DNA of 64,000 nucleotides from Salinispora arenicola (GCF_006716065.1 NZ_VFOL01000001.1:2418001-2482000); one strand, 5' to 3'; positions 8,634 through 20,711 are shown, counted from the first letter of the stretch. A program made the numbers and translations. Notes: generated by a model not told the origin, from the letters alone.

Positions 8634-8965
8634 CCTTCCTTGGCCGGTCGGCCGTGGTGGCGGGCCCGGGGCCGTCAAGGACGTCGCCGTTTGCGGTGCT
8701 GTTGGTGTGGTGCGCAATCGGTCTCGTCGGCGCCCTGCGCGTTATGACCCGGCGAGCCTGAGCCGGACCGGTCGCCGGTCCACTCGCGGACAGTCCTGGG
8801 CGGCAGTCCACCTGCGTCGGATGCAGCCGGCGCTTTCGGGAATTTTGTGGTGCGACCGACCAGCATCGGACCAGGCCTCGGCGAGGGTGGCATCGTCCTG
8901 GTCCGCATGCGGGCGATCCTGGCCGAGGACCAGCTCCTCAGCCAGAGTGCGGGTGGTCCGCTGGT
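8634..8965. other. No intact gene; possible decayed coding DNA
   Basis: No convincing gene was found in these 332 bases. Two short readable stretches on the plus strand look like remnants. One is a 43-codon frame from a TTG at 8630 to a stop at 8761 with a hydrophobic PFAVLLVWCAIGLVGALRV segment. The other, around 8896-8940, reads VRMRAILAEDQLL and resembles the first strand of a LuxR-type response regulator before it hits a stop. Both are weak. Confidence 0.3.
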
Positions 8966-9448
8966 CTAGGCGGAGGCGACCCGGGCCGTTCGGGCGTTGG
9001 TGAGGGCGACCAGGTCCTGCGGGGCAAGCTCCAACTGGAGCCCCCGGCGGCCAGCCGAGACGTAGATGGTCTCGTGGTGAAGGGCGCTCTCATCGAGCAC
9101 GGTCGGCAGATTGCGCCGCTGCCCGAGCGGACTGATGCCGCCGCGTACGTATCCGGTGGCCCGTTCGGCCGTTGCCCGGTCGGCCAGCACGGCCCGTTTG
9201 GCGCCTACTGCGGCGGCCAGGGCTTTGAGGCCGAGTTCACCGGTCACCGGGACGACCACGATGGTGAGCGCGCCATCGACCACGGCCACCAGTGACTTGA
9301 ACACGCGGTCCGCCGGCAGGCCGAGCGTCGCCGCGACCAGTGCTCCGTAGTTCGGGGCGTCCACCGGGACGTCGTACGGATGGGTGCGGTACCTGACTTG
9401 CTGCCTGTTCAGCAGCGTGGTCGCCGGCGTCGCCTGTCGTCGCGCCAC
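8966..9448 (-). CDS. ybaK: YbaK/EbsC family aminoacyl-tRNA deacylase
   Basis: The 160-residue protein belongs to the YbaK/ProX family, which hydrolyses mis-acylated tRNAs such as Cys-tRNA(Pro). Family features seen are the N-terminal YDVPVDAPNYG stretch, the conserved lysine in RVFKSLVAV and the GGISPLGQRRNLPTVLDE segment near the active site. The GTG start at 9448 lies 6 bases after a TAGGCT -10 box, so the message is probably leaderless. The upstream methyltransferase gene ends inside this -10 box. Confidence 0.92.
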   Translation of the reverse strand: MARRQATPATTLLNRQQVRYRTHPYDVPVDAPNYGALVAATLGLPADRVFKSLVAVVDGALTIVVVPVTGELGLKALAAAVGAKRAVLADRATAERATGYVRGGISPLGQRRNLPTVLDESALHHETIYVSAGRRGLQLELAPQDLVALTNARTARVASA

Positions 9449-9454
9449 ACCGTC

Positions 9455-9460
9455 AGCCTA
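9455..9460 (-). promoter_or_regulatory. -10 box of leaderless ybaK promoter, containing the upstream stop codon
   Basis: Read on the minus strand this is TAGGCT, 6 bases before the GTG of ybaK. Its first three bases are the TAG stop codon of the preceding methyltransferase gene, so the promoter and the end of the upstream frame share sequence. Confidence 0.55.
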
Positions 9461-10693
9461 GCTGGTGGGCGGATGGCAGATCAGCACCGTGGGGGCACCG
9501 CCCACGCGGGTCAATACGAGGCTGGCCGGCTGGTCGCCGGTCAAGCGCAGATCGTGGCGGAGTCGCTCCGGCTCGAGGGCCGAGCCACGCTTGCGGATCT
9601 CCACCCGGCCGACGCGTCGCTCGCGCAGCAGGGCACGAAGTCGCTTCAGCGAGAACGGCAGCACGTCGGTGATCTCCAAGCAGCGGGCGAAGGGTGTCGG
9701 CGTCGGAGTGTCGGCGTACAGGTAGGCGATCGTCGGGTCGGCAAGGTTGGCGTCCAGCATTCCGGCCAGTTCGGCGACGAGGTGCGCGCGGACCACCGCC
9801 GGGTCCGGGTCGTAGACGTAGCGGCGGACCGGACCGACCGGCGCCTCGGCGACGGTGGAACCGGTCAGTTCGTGCGCTGTCGCGTGGTGGGCGGCAGAAC
9901 CGGCGCTGCTGGAGGCGTCGCCGGGGGAAGCTTCCCGCAGCACGGTCGCGCGGCGCGCCACTGTCGCGAGTTCGCCGCACCACAGGGTGGCCTCGACCAG
10001 GTCCCCGTGGACGCTCACCCACTCCGCCTCCGCGCCGGCGGGGATCAACTGGTGATCAAGGCCGGGCGCGACCTTCACCACCGTGCGCGGCACTCGCCCA
10101 GCGAGCCCGACCACGAAGTCCCAGGGTGGCGCGTACGCGCTCGGATCGAAGATCCGCCGCCCGGTGCCGGTGCGCCGCCGGGCGGGGTCGCAGAAGACGC
10201 CGTCCACGCGGTCGGTGTCGAAGGCGGTCGCGTCCCCATGGTCGACGGTGAACCGTTCGGTGAGTCCGGCCGCCTCGGCGTTCGCGGCGGCTATCGCGGC
10301 GGTCAGCGGATCGGCCTCCACGCCATACACCCGCAGGCCGGCGTGGGCTGCCGCGAGGGCATCGGCCCCGAGGCCGCAGCCCAGGTCGGCCAGGGTTCGG
10401 ACTCCGGCGGCCCGCAGCCGGTCGGCGCGACGCCGCGCCACGACCCGACGGGTGGCCTGTTCCAGGCCGGCGCGGGTGAAGAACATGTCAGCCGCCGCCG
10501 GACCGAACTTGCCCATCGCGCGGCGGCGCAGCTCGGCCTGGGTCAGCGCCGCCGCCGCCAGCCCGGCCGGGAGCCCGGCGGAACGTAGCGTCATCGCCGC
10601 GGCCAGCGGGTCAGCACCGGCCACCTCGGTCGCCGCCGCGAGCGCGGCCGAACCCGCGGGCGTACGCAGCTCCGCCAGCTGTCCCAGGTCCAC
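9458..10693 (-). CDS. THUMP-like-domain class I SAM-dependent methyltransferase
   Basis: The 411-residue protein has an N-terminal helical region and then a Rossmann methyltransferase core. The core shows the SAM motif LADLGCGLGADAL (residues 101-113), an acidic VEADP at the end of strand 2 and a motif IV-like CDPARR (168-173). The C-terminal portion is the THUMP-like domain found in many actinobacterial enzymes of this type. It probably methylates a nucleic acid (RNA is most likely), but the target is unknown. GTG at 10693 is chosen because upstream codons are unconserved and run into the groES promoter region. Confidence 0.85.
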   Translation of the reverse strand: MDLGQLAELRTPAGSAALAAATEVAGADPLAAAMTLRSAGLPAGLAAAALTQAELRRRAMGKFGPAAADMFFTRAGLEQATRRVVARRRADRLRAAGVRTLADLGCGLGADALAAAHAGLRVYGVEADPLTAAIAAANAEAAGLTERFTVDHGDATAFDTDRVDGVFCDPARRRTGTGRRIFDPSAYAPPWDFVVGLAGRVPRTVVKVAPGLDHQLIPAGAEAEWVSVHGDLVEATLWCGELATVARRATVLREASPGDASSSAGSAAHHATAHELTGSTVAEAPVGPVRRYVYDPDPAVVRAHLVAELAGMLDANLADPTIAYLYADTPTPTPFARCLEITDVLPFSLKRLRALLRERRVGRVEIRKRGSALEPERLRHDLRLTGDQPASLVLTRVGGAPTVLICHPPTS

Positions 10694-10794
10694 GTGCCCA
10701 TTGTTCCGGCTGGTCCGAGGCGGTGGGCCCCGGGGGCGTACCGGGCGCGCTGGCCTTTCCTGCACATCCGCGCGCGACGCGCCGAGAGGGTCTG

Positions 10795-10821
10795 CTGGCA
10801 CTCTCCTTGACGGAGTGCTAG
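10795..10821. promoter_or_regulatory. CIRCE element 1 (HrcA operator) upstream of groES
   Basis: CTGGCACTC-N9-GAGTGCTAG closely matches the CIRCE consensus (TTAGCACTC-N9-GAGTGCTAA). The arms match at 8 of 9 positions and the 9-base spacer is exact. It overlaps the -35 box of the groESL promoter, so HrcA bound here should block transcription until heat shock. Confidence 0.92.
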
Positions 10822-10835
10822 CCGAGGAATAACCT
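10807..10835 (+). promoter_or_regulatory. groESL promoter
   Basis: TTGACG (10807-10812) and TAACCT (10830-10835) are separated by 17 bases, a good vegetative-sigma promoter. It lies embedded between and across the two CIRCE elements and about 165 bases before groES. Confidence 0.75.
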
Positions 10836-10839
10836 GCGA

Positions 10840-10866
10840 TTAGCACTCTCAACCTGAGGGTGCCAA
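10840..10866. promoter_or_regulatory. CIRCE element 2 (imperfect HrcA operator)
   Basis: TTAGCACTC-N9-GGGTGCCAA has a perfect left arm and a right arm that pairs at 7 of 9 positions, with the exact 9-base spacer. It lies just downstream of the -10 box and probably covers the transcription start. Two CIRCE copies before groES are also known in Streptomyces. Confidence 0.85.
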
Positions 10867-11002
10867 CCTCCGGGCCCCGGTGTTCGGCAGGTTAACGCCA
10901 GGCGGACCGGCACCCGCGACGACGGCCCCGCCCGGTGGCATGTGGCAGATTGACGCCGGTCGGCTCGCCGTCCGGTAACGAAACCAAGTACCCCAGGAGG
11001 GT

Positions 11003-11317
11003 ATGCCCGTGACTACCGCGACCAAGGTTGCGATCAAGCCGCTCGAGGACCGGATCGTGGTCCAGGCGAACGAGGCTGAGACCACCACGGCGTCGGGCAT
11101 CGTGATTCCCGACACCGCCAAGGAGAAGCCGCAGGAGGGCACCGTCCTCGCTGTCGGCCCGGGCCGGATCGACGACAAGGGCAACCGCGTGCCGATCGAT
11201 GTCAAGATCGGCGACACCGTCCTCTACTCGAAGTACGGCGGCACCGAGGTCAAGTACGCCGGCGAGGAGTACCTGGTGCTCTCCGCCCGCGACGTCCTCG
11301 CGGTCATCGAGAAGTAG
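11003..11317 (+). CDS. groES: Co-chaperonin GroES
   Basis: The 104-residue co-chaperonin caps the GroEL cage. It shows the N-terminal [10 protein letters not shown] strand, the mobile-loop region [20 protein letters not shown] that binds GroEL, and the [24 protein letters not shown] core. The length is normal. The ATG at 11003 follows CAGGAGGGT. It is the first gene of the heat-shock operon under CIRCE control, with groEL 70 bases downstream across a strong hairpin. Confidence 0.98.
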   Translation: MPVTTATKVAIKPLEDRIVVQANEAETTTASGIVIPDTAKEKPQEGTVLAVGPGRIDDKGNRVPIDVKIGDTVLYSKYGGTEVKYAGEEYLVLSARDVLAVIEK

Positions 11318-11321
11318 GTAA

Positions 11322-13025
<1,704 letters not shown>

Positions 13026-13042
13026 CCCACGCCGGACGCTCG

Positions 13043-13080
13043 GTCGGGGCGCGTCGTCCACAGTGGCGACGCGCCCCGAC
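13043..13080 (+). terminator. groESL operon terminator
   Basis: A perfect 14-bp stem (13043-13056 with 13067-13080; left arm GTCGGGGCGCGTCG) with a 10-base loop starts 17 bases after the groEL stop. No long T-run follows, as is usual in high-GC actinobacteria. Confidence 0.8.
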
Positions 13081-13152
13081 ATGTCTTCCGGTCTGCTTAC
13101 GGAACGCTGACGTGTCTACCGGCTCCGGGCGAGATCGGAAACACTGGTCCGC

Positions 13153-14748
13153 GTGACCAGTACGAACCGTCGCCACGCCGCCCTTGCCGGGGTGACCGCC
13201 GCTGCTGTGGCGATCGGCTCGGCGGAGCTCGTCGCGGTGTTGACCGGCCCCCGTTCTGCCCCCTTGGTCGCCGTCGGCGGGCTGGTGGTCGACACCGTGC
13301 CCGAGCCGCTCAAGCAGGCTGGCATCGCGTTATTCGGCAGGTACGACAAGGTAGCCCTGCTGGTGGGGATGGCCCTGCTGCTTGCCGGCTTCGCGGCGCT
13401 GCTCGGGGTGCTGTCCCGTCGGCAGCTGGCGTACGGGCTGACCGGTGTCACGGCGTTCACGGCGCTGGGGGCGTTCGCAGCCCTGACCCGGGCCGGCGCG
13501 GATCTCGCGGACGCCCTGCCGGCGCTGGTTGGCGGTAGCCTCGGCGGGTTGGTGCTCTGGGCGTTCATCCTGGGTCCGCTGGAGCTGGATCCGTGGCCTT
13601 GGTCGTCACCCCTGCCACCGGCCGGGCCGGGGGTGCCGGTTGCCGTCTCGGCCGACCGTGGGGAGGTCGCGGGGCCGGGCCCGGAGTCCCGGCGACGGTT
13701 CCTCGCCGCGAGTGGGTTGTTGCTCGGGGCGGCGGGGGCGGCCGGTGTCGGCGGCCGGTGGTTGGCTGGCCGGCGGGGGGTTTCGGTGGCCCGCGAGGCG
13801 GTCGTGTTGCCGGCCCCGGCGTCGCCGGCGCCCGCCGTCCCGGCCGGCGCCGACCTGAAGGTCACCCAGCTGGCTCCCTACGTCACACCCAGATCCGCCT
13901 TCTACCGGATCGACACGGCCCTGGTGGTGCCGCAGGTTGACCCCGCCACCTGGCAGTTGCGCATCCACGGTCGGGTCCGCAACCCGATCACCCTCAGCTT
14001 TGCCGACCTGCTGGCACGGCCGCTGGTCGAGCGCTACGTCACGCTGGCCTGTGTGTCGAACGAGGTCGGCGGCGACCTGATCGGCAACGCCCGCTGGCTG
14101 GGGGTGCCGCTGCGGGACCTGTTGGCGGAGGCGGAGCCGCAGGAGGGCGCGGACCAGGTCGTTGGGCGGTCGGTTGACGGCTGGACCTGTGGCACCCCCA
14201 CGGCCGTGCTGCGGGACGGCCGGGACGCGCTGCTGGCAATCGGTATGAACGGTGAGCCGCTGCCGGTTGAGCATGGCTTTCCGGCCCGGATGGTGGTGCC
14301 GGGTCTGTACGGCTACGTGTCGGCCTGCAAGTGGGTCACCGAACTGGAGTTGACCAGCTTCGCGGACTTCGACGCGTACTGGGTGCCGCGCGGTTGGTCG
14401 GCGCAGGGCCCGGTGAAGACCCAGTCGCGAATCGACACGCCGCGTCGGCGGAACCGGCTGGTGGCTGGGGAGGTGGTCGTCGCGGGGGTGGCCTGGGCCC
14501 AGCACCGCGGCATCCGGCGGGTCGAGGTCCGGGTGGACGAGGGCCCTTGGCAGGAGGCCGACCTCGCACCGACGGTTTCGGTGGATACCTGGGTGCAGTG
14601 GTCGTGGCGGTGGGACGCGACGTCGGGGGAGCACACGCTCCAGGTTCGGGCTACCGACGCGACCGGTGAGACGCAGACCGGCCGGCCTGCTCCGGTCGCG
14701 CCGGACGGCGCGACCGGCTGGCACACGGTGCGCGTGACGGTCCGTTAG
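13153..14748 (+). CDS. Membrane-anchored molybdopterin-dependent oxidoreductase (sulfite oxidase family)
   Basis: The 531-residue protein has an N-terminal membrane part with about four hydrophobic segments (residues 10-140). A twin-arginine-like SRRRFLAASGLLLGAAGAAG stretch (about 179-198) then precedes the periplasmic catalytic domain. The molybdopterin domain contains the cofactor-ligand cysteine in YVTLACVSNEVGG and the WLGVPLRDLL strand. A C-terminal Ig-like Mo-co dimerisation domain follows. Members resemble the YedY/sulfite oxidase group, but the substrate is unknown. GTG at 13153 begins the first membrane region. The gene stands alone between two strong terminators. Confidence 0.88.
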   Translation: MTSTNRRHAALAGVTAAAVAIGSAELVAVLTGPRSAPLVAVGGLVVDTVPEPLKQAGIALFGRYDKVALLVGMALLLAGFAALLGVLSRRQLAYGLTGVTAFTALGAFAALTRAGADLADALPALVGGSLGGLVLWAFILGPLELDPWPWSSPLPPAGPGVPVAVSADRGEVAGPGPESRRRFLAASGLLLGAAGAAGVGGRWLAGRRGVSVAREAVVLPAPASPAPAVPAGADLKVTQLAPYVTPRSAFYRIDTALVVPQVDPATWQLRIHGRVRNPITLSFADLLARPLVERYVTLACVSNEVGGDLIGNARWLGVPLRDLLAEAEPQEGADQVVGRSVDGWTCGTPTAVLRDGRDALLAIGMNGEPLPVEHGFPARMVVPGLYGYVSACKWVTELELTSFADFDAYWVPRGWSAQGPVKTQSRIDTPRRRNRLVAGEVVVAGVAWAQHRGIRRVEVRVDEGPWQEADLAPTVSVDTWVQWSWRWDATSGEHTLQVRATDATGETQTGRPAPVAPDGATGWHTVRVTVR

Positions 14749-14749
14749 C

Positions 14750-14799
14750 CGCCGGTCTGCTGACCCGCCGGGGCGCCCACGGCGGTCAGCAGACCGGCG
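14750..14799 (+). terminator. Terminator after the molybdopterin oxidoreductase
   Basis: A perfect 16-bp stem (left arm CGCCGGTCTGCTGACC 14750-14765, right arm 14784-14799) with an 18-base loop begins 2 bases after the stop codon. Confidence 0.75.
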
Positions 14800-14960
14800 C
14801 CGGGTCCGCCGCATAGCAGCCCGACATACCTGTCCGTGACCGGAACCTCGGACAACTAGCGGCATATGCCCCAACTGTCGGAAAAGTTCGAAGGATTGGC
14901 CGGAACCCCCTCCCGACCGGACTCCGCCATGGTCTGCTCGTTGACGGAGAGGAGACCACT

Positions 14961-15773
14961 GTGCGTACGGTTCTCGTGTGCGTTCGGACGCCCTTGGCGG
15001 CGCAGCACCTGACCTCCGCCGCGGCGCGGCTGGGACTGTCCGGGGCGGTGCGGACCGCCGTCTCCGACCCCGAGGTGATGCTGCGCCTCGCCGAGCGTCC
15101 CGCGGACGTGGTGCTCGTTGATACGGCGCTGACCCGCCCCGACAGCGCGGGGTTCGTCCGCCGGGTCCTCGCCCGGGCGCCGCAGGCGGCGGTGGTGCTG
15201 CTCGGGGCCGAGGAGTCCGAGTCGGCGGCGGCGACGATCAGCGCGGGTGCCCGGGGGCTGATCCAGGGCACCGACCATGATCTCACCAGTTCGGTGGCGA
15301 AGGCGCTGTTGCTGCTCTCCGCCCCCGGGCGGGCCAACCGCCACCGGATCGCCGACCCGGCACGGGACGCCGCCTCGGTGGGTGGGTCGGTCCGTTCCAC
15401 CACCCAGGGCGGGCGGGCTCCCGCCGACCCGTCGGCGAACTGGCCGGCCGGGGCGGCCGAGGGGCCCGGCGGGTCTCCGACGGTGGTGCCGGTGCAGCGT
15501 GGTGACGACCCCGCCGAGCCGGCTGGTGAGCTGGCCGTGGTGCCCGGCGGTGGCACCACCAGGGAGGCGCGACCATCGGTCGGGCTGACCGAGCGGGAGC
15601 TGCAGGTGCTGTTGGGCATGGCCGAGGGCAAGAGCAATGCCGAGATCGGTCGGGAGTTGTTCGTCTCCGAGGACACGGTGAAGACCCACGCTCGACGGCT
15701 GTTTCGCAAGCTCGGCGCCCGCGACCGTGCCCACGCCGTCGCCGCTGGCTTCCGAGCCGGGTTGGTCGCCTGA
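14961..15773 (+). CDS. BldM-like orphan LuxR/NarL-type response regulator with degenerate receiver
   Basis: The protein has 270 residues: a receiver-like domain (1-125), a Gly/Pro-rich linker (about 126-206) and a LuxR helix-turn-helix (207-270). The C-terminal domain reads SNAEIGRELFVSEDTVKTHA and AHAVAAGFRAGLV, very close to the developmental regulator BldM of Streptomyces. The receiver keeps Asp54 but has Val-Arg where the acidic pair should be and no conserved lysine, so it is unlikely to be phosphorylated. Its place between groEL and guaB matches bldM in Streptomyces coelicolor. The linker is much longer than in BldM (about 200 residues in all). GTG at 14961 follows GGAGAGGAG. Confidence 0.8.
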   Translation: MRTVLVCVRTPLAAQHLTSAAARLGLSGAVRTAVSDPEVMLRLAERPADVVLVDTALTRPDSAGFVRRVLARAPQAAVVLLGAEESESAAATISAGARGLIQGTDHDLTSSVAKALLLLSAPGRANRHRIADPARDAASVGGSVRSTTQGGRAPADPSANWPAGAAEGPGGSPTVVPVQRGDDPAEPAGELAVVPGGGTTREARPSVGLTERELQVLLGMAEGKSNAEIGRELFVSEDTVKTHARRLFRKLGARDRAHAVAAGFRAGLVA

Positions 15774-15852
15774 TCCAGCCCGACAAGCCTCGGTTGGTGG
15801 TGCGGCACTCACCCGTCGAGCACCCAGGTCGCCCTGGGCTCACCCGCCGGGA

Positions 15853-16260
15853 TCAGCGGTTGGTGTCCGGCTCCTCGTCGGTGCCTTCGCTGAGCGTGTC
15901 GTGGACCCCGTCGGCGTACCCGCGGGCGTAGTCCCAGGTCACATAGTGATCCGGATCCGGGTCGTACGCCGGCTCGTGCACCCGGGGGTGCCCCGAGCTG
16001 AGCAGATGGCGCAGGTTACCCCGGAGCAGATCCCAGCTGAAGTAGTGCGGCTCCTCGCAGTCCTCGCACTTGATCACCAACCCGCGTACCCCGATCGGCG
16101 CCAGCAGCGCCTGGTAGATCTCCAGGTCGGCGAGGTCCTCCAGCACCTCCTGCCGCTCGGCGTCGCTCAGTGGGTCGAGTGCGGGGCCGCCGGAATCGTG
16201 CCGGCCCGCCGCCGAATCGGCCGGGTCTCCAGTGAAGGGATCGATGGGCTCGTCGTGCAC
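15853..16260 (-). CDS. DUF5319 family protein
   Basis: The 135-residue acidic protein starts MHDEPIDPFTGDPAD and belongs to the actinobacterial DUF5319 family next to guaB (Rv3412 occupies this place in M. tuberculosis). It has a possible metal-binding pair in KCEDCEEPHYFSWDLLRGNL, then a conserved HEPAYDPDPDHYVTWDYARGY block. It has no signal peptide or membrane segment and its function is unknown. GTG at 16260 is chosen because it begins the conserved MHDEPIDPF start. GTG at 16290 would add 10 residues. It is divergent from guaB. Confidence 0.85.
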   Translation of the reverse strand: MHDEPIDPFTGDPADSAAGRHDSGGPALDPLSDAERQEVLEDLADLEIYQALLAPIGVRGLVIKCEDCEEPHYFSWDLLRGNLRHLLSSGHPRVHEPAYDPDPDHYVTWDYARGYADGVHDTLSEGTDEEPDTNR

Positions 16261-16411
16261 CCCTTCACCGTAGACCCCACGCTTGGTCACCGCCTGCCCC
16301 GGGCGTGCCTGGCCTGCCCGCCGGTGGCGGGGGCGGGGCCGGCCACTGGGTACGATGGGCAAAGCGCCGTAACCCGGTGTCTGCCGGTGCCCGCCCGCGC
16401 CACCTCGCTGA

Positions 16412-18004
<1,593 letters not shown>

Positions 18005-18033
18005 CCCATCACCCCCAACCACCTGGAGTCCCC

Positions 18034-19197
18034 ATGCGTGACGTGGTCGAGATCGGGCTGGGCAAGACCGCGCAGCGCGGCTACCACCTGGACGACATCG
18101 CGATTGTGCCGAGCCGTCGCACCCGGGACGTGGACGACGTGTCGACAGCCTGGCAGCTCGACGCGTACCCGTTCGACATTCCCTGCGTCGGCCACCCCTC
18201 CGACGCGACGATGAGCCCCGCCTCGGCGGTCCGGCTCAGCCAGCTCGGCGGCCTCGGCGTGCTCAACGTGGAGGGTCTGTGGACCCGCTACGAGAACCCG
18301 ACGAAGGTACTGGAGGAACTGGCCAGCCTGGGCGTGGACGCCTCGGGCCCGTCACCACGTACCCCCCGCGCCGCCGCGGCCCGGCCCCGCCACACCCGGC
18401 GGCTCCAGGAGGTGTACGCCGAGCCGATCCGCGCGGACCTGATCGCCGAGCGGGTCCGAGAGCTGCGGGCCGGCGGTGGGACGGTGGCGGTACGTGTCTC
18501 ACCGCAGCACACCCTGGCGCTCGCCCCGGTGATCCTCGACGCCGGGGTGGACATCCTGGTGATCCAGGGCACCATCGTCTCCGCCGAGCACGTCTCCACC
18601 ACCGACGAGCCGCTGAACCTCAAGGAGTTCATTGCCGACCTCGACCTACCGGTGGTCGTCGGCGGCTGCACCGACTACAAGACCGCTCTGCACCTGATGC
18701 GTACCGGTGCGGCCGGGGTGATCGTCGGTATCGGCGGCGACGACTGGTCGACCACCGAATCGGTGCTGGGGATCCGGGTGCCGATGGCCACCGCGATCGC
18801 CGACGCCGCCGCGGCCCGTCGGGACTACCTGGACGAGACCGGCGGCCGGTATGTGCACCTGATCGCCGATGGCGATATCCGGACCTCCGGTGACATCGCC
18901 AAGGCGCTCGGCTGCGGCGCCGACGCGGTGATGCTGGGCGAGCCGCTCTCGCTGTGCCCCGAGGCGCCGGCCGGTGGCGCCTGGTGGCACTCGGCCGCCA
19001 GCCATCCAGCTCTGCCCCGGGGTGCCTTCGAGGTCGCCGGAGAGCCGTTCGGCTCGATGGAACAGCTGCTGTACGGACCGGCCGACGAGCCGGACGGTCA
19101 GCTCAACCTCTTCGGCGGGCTACGCCGGGCGATGGCCAAGTGCGGCTACCGTGACCTCAAGGAGTTCCAGAAGGTCGGCCTGGTCCTGGACCGCTGA
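18034..19197 (+). CDS. guaB3: GuaB3 family IMP dehydrogenase-related protein
   Basis: The 387-residue protein belongs to the GuaB3 branch, which lacks CBS domains. It starts MRDVVEIGLGKTAQRGYHLDDI, typical for the branch, and keeps the barrel end [24 protein letters not shown]. The catalytic-loop cysteine seen in GuaB is not present at the equivalent place (VGIGGDDWSTTESVLG). Between LEELASLG and RLQEVYAEPI there is an Ala/Arg/Pro-rich insertion of about 25 residues (residues ~98-122) that I do not expect in the family. The gene sits in the conserved guaB-guaB3 pair. Confidence 0.93.
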   Translation: MRDVVEIGLGKTAQRGYHLDDIAIVPSRRTRDVDDVSTAWQLDAYPFDIPCVGHPSDATMSPASAVRLSQLGGLGVLNVEGLWTRYENPTKVLEELASLGVDASGPSPRTPRAAAARPRHTRRLQEVYAEPIRADLIAERVRELRAGGGTVAVRVSPQHTLALAPVILDAGVDILVIQGTIVSAEHVSTTDEPLNLKEFIADLDLPVVVGGCTDYKTALHLMRTGAAGVIVGIGGDDWSTTESVLGIRVPMATAIADAAAARRDYLDETGGRYVHLIADGDIRTSGDIAKALGCGADAVMLGEPLSLCPEAPAGGAWWHSAASHPALPRGAFEVAGEPFGSMEQLLYGPADEPDGQLNLFGGLRRAMAKCGYRDLKEFQKVGLVLDR

Positions 19198-19234
19198 GCG
19201 GCGCGCAGGAGCACCCTCGTATCGGTCGGGTGGT

Positions 19235-19240
19235 TAGGCT
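19235..19240 (+). promoter_or_regulatory. -10 box of a leaderless promoter before the M1 peptidase
   Basis: TAGGCT lies 6 bases before the GTG start at 19247. No ribosome-binding site is seen, which fits a leaderless transcript. Confidence 0.55.
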
Positions 19241-19246
19241 CGACCC

Positions 19247-20668
19247 GTGCGGCCTACCTCCGCCCGGGTCCGACCCGGCCTCGCCCTCGCCCTCGTCGTG
19301 ACGGCGGTCCTGCTCGCCGGCTGCCCGGCGGCCGACCCGGATGGTGACTTCCGCCCGGGTGCCGCCGACGTCGGCGACACGTATGTTCCCGGCGCGGGTA
19401 ACGGCGGGTACGACGTGGAGCACTACCGGCTCGGCGTCGACTACGACCCGCCCAGCGACCGGCTCTCCGGGCGGGCGGTGGTCACCGCCGTCGCCACCCA
19501 GCCGCTGTCCCGGTTCAACCTGGACCTGCACGGCCTGGAGGTCACGGCGGTAGGGGTGGACGGCGACCGGGCCCGGCACCGTCGCGACGGCGACGAACTG
19601 GTGGTGACACCGGCACGGGGGTTGGCCCAGGGCAGCCGGTTCACCGTCGAGATCGAGTACGCCGGTCGCCCCGGCACCCAGGCGAACAGCCCGCTGGGCA
19701 GCGGTGGGTTCCTGCACACCGAGGACGGTGCTATCGCGCTCGGGCAACCCTACTCGGCCGCCACCTGGTTCCCGGTGAACGACCACCCGAGCGACAAGGC
19801 GACGTACGACATCGAGGTCACCGTCCCGGACGGGCTCGCCGCGCTCAGCAACGGGGTGCCCGGCGAACGAAGCAGCGCCGACGGACGAACCACCTGGCGT
19901 TGGTCGGAGCGGGCCCCGATGGCGAGCTACCTGACCACGTTGGTGATCGGCGCCTACCGCGTGCAGACCGGCGTCCATGCCGGGAAGCCGATCGTCACCG
20001 CCGTGCCGGAGAGGCTGCCGGCAACCGGCGCGGAGGCCGTCTCGTTGGCCCGTACCGGCGAGATCGCCGACTTCCTGGCCGAGCGCTTCGGGCCGTACCC
20101 GTTCGACTCCTACGGCGGGGTGGCGGTGTCCGACCCGCGGGTGGGGTACGCGTTGGAGACGCAGTCACGCCCGGTGTACGGGCCCGGCTTCTTCCGGAGC
20201 GGGCAGCCCAACTTCGGTGTGGTCGTGCACGAGCTGGCACACCAGTGGTTCGGCGACAGCGTGGCGGTGACCCGATGGCGGGACATCTGGCTGAACGAGG
20301 GCTTCGCCACCTACGCCGAATGGCTCTGGGAGGAGCATCAGGGCGGTCGGCCGGCGCAGGGCACCTTCGAGTTGCACTACGCGATGACGGACTGGTCGGC
20401 CCCGAGTCTGGACCCGGGGCCTGAGCACATGTTCGGCAGCGCCGTCTACCAACGGGGGGCGCTGACCGTGCACGCGCTGCGGCGTGCGGTCGGCGACCAG
20501 GCCTTCTTCGCCATCCTGCGGTCCTGGACGGCCGAGCGGCGCGGTGGCAACGGCACCACCGACGACTTCGTCGAACTGGCCGAGCGGGTCTCCGGGAAGC
20601 AGCTCGATGGGCTCTTCGACGCCTGGCTGTACGGCACGACGAAGCCCGCCGTACCGCAGCCGCGGTGA
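19247..20668 (+). CDS. M1 family zinc metallopeptidase, lipoprotein
   Basis: The 473-residue protein has a type II signal peptide with lipobox LLAGC (Cys26), so the mature enzyme is anchored outside the membrane. The N-terminal half is the beta-sandwich of M1 aminopeptidases. The zinc site is HELAHQW (His328, Glu329, His332) with the third ligand Glu351 in [12 protein letters not shown]. The exopeptidase GAMEN motif is replaced by a [17 protein letters not shown] stretch, as in shorter bacterial M1 members, so substrate choice is uncertain. It lacks the long C-terminal helical domain of classical aminopeptidase N. Confidence 0.93.
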   Translation: MRPTSARVRPGLALALVVTAVLLAGCPAADPDGDFRPGAADVGDTYVPGAGNGGYDVEHYRLGVDYDPPSDRLSGRAVVTAVATQPLSRFNLDLHGLEVTAVGVDGDRARHRRDGDELVVTPARGLAQGSRFTVEIEYAGRPGTQANSPLGSGGFLHTEDGAIALGQPYSAATWFPVNDHPSDKATYDIEVTVPDGLAALSNGVPGERSSADGRTTWRWSERAPMASYLTTLVIGAYRVQTGVHAGKPIVTAVPERLPATGAEAVSLARTGEIADFLAERFGPYPFDSYGGVAVSDPRVGYALETQSRPVYGPGFFRSGQPNFGVVVHELAHQWFGDSVAVTRWRDIWLNEGFATYAEWLWEEHQGGRPAQGTFELHYAMTDWSAPSLDPGPEHMFGSAVYQRGALTVHALRRAVGDQAFFAILRSWTAERRGGNGTTDDFVELAERVSGKQLDGLFDAWLYGTTKPAVPQPR

Positions 20669-20711
20669 ACTGCCTCTAGCGCGACGGCTACCGGTCGGTA
20701 ATGATGCTGTC

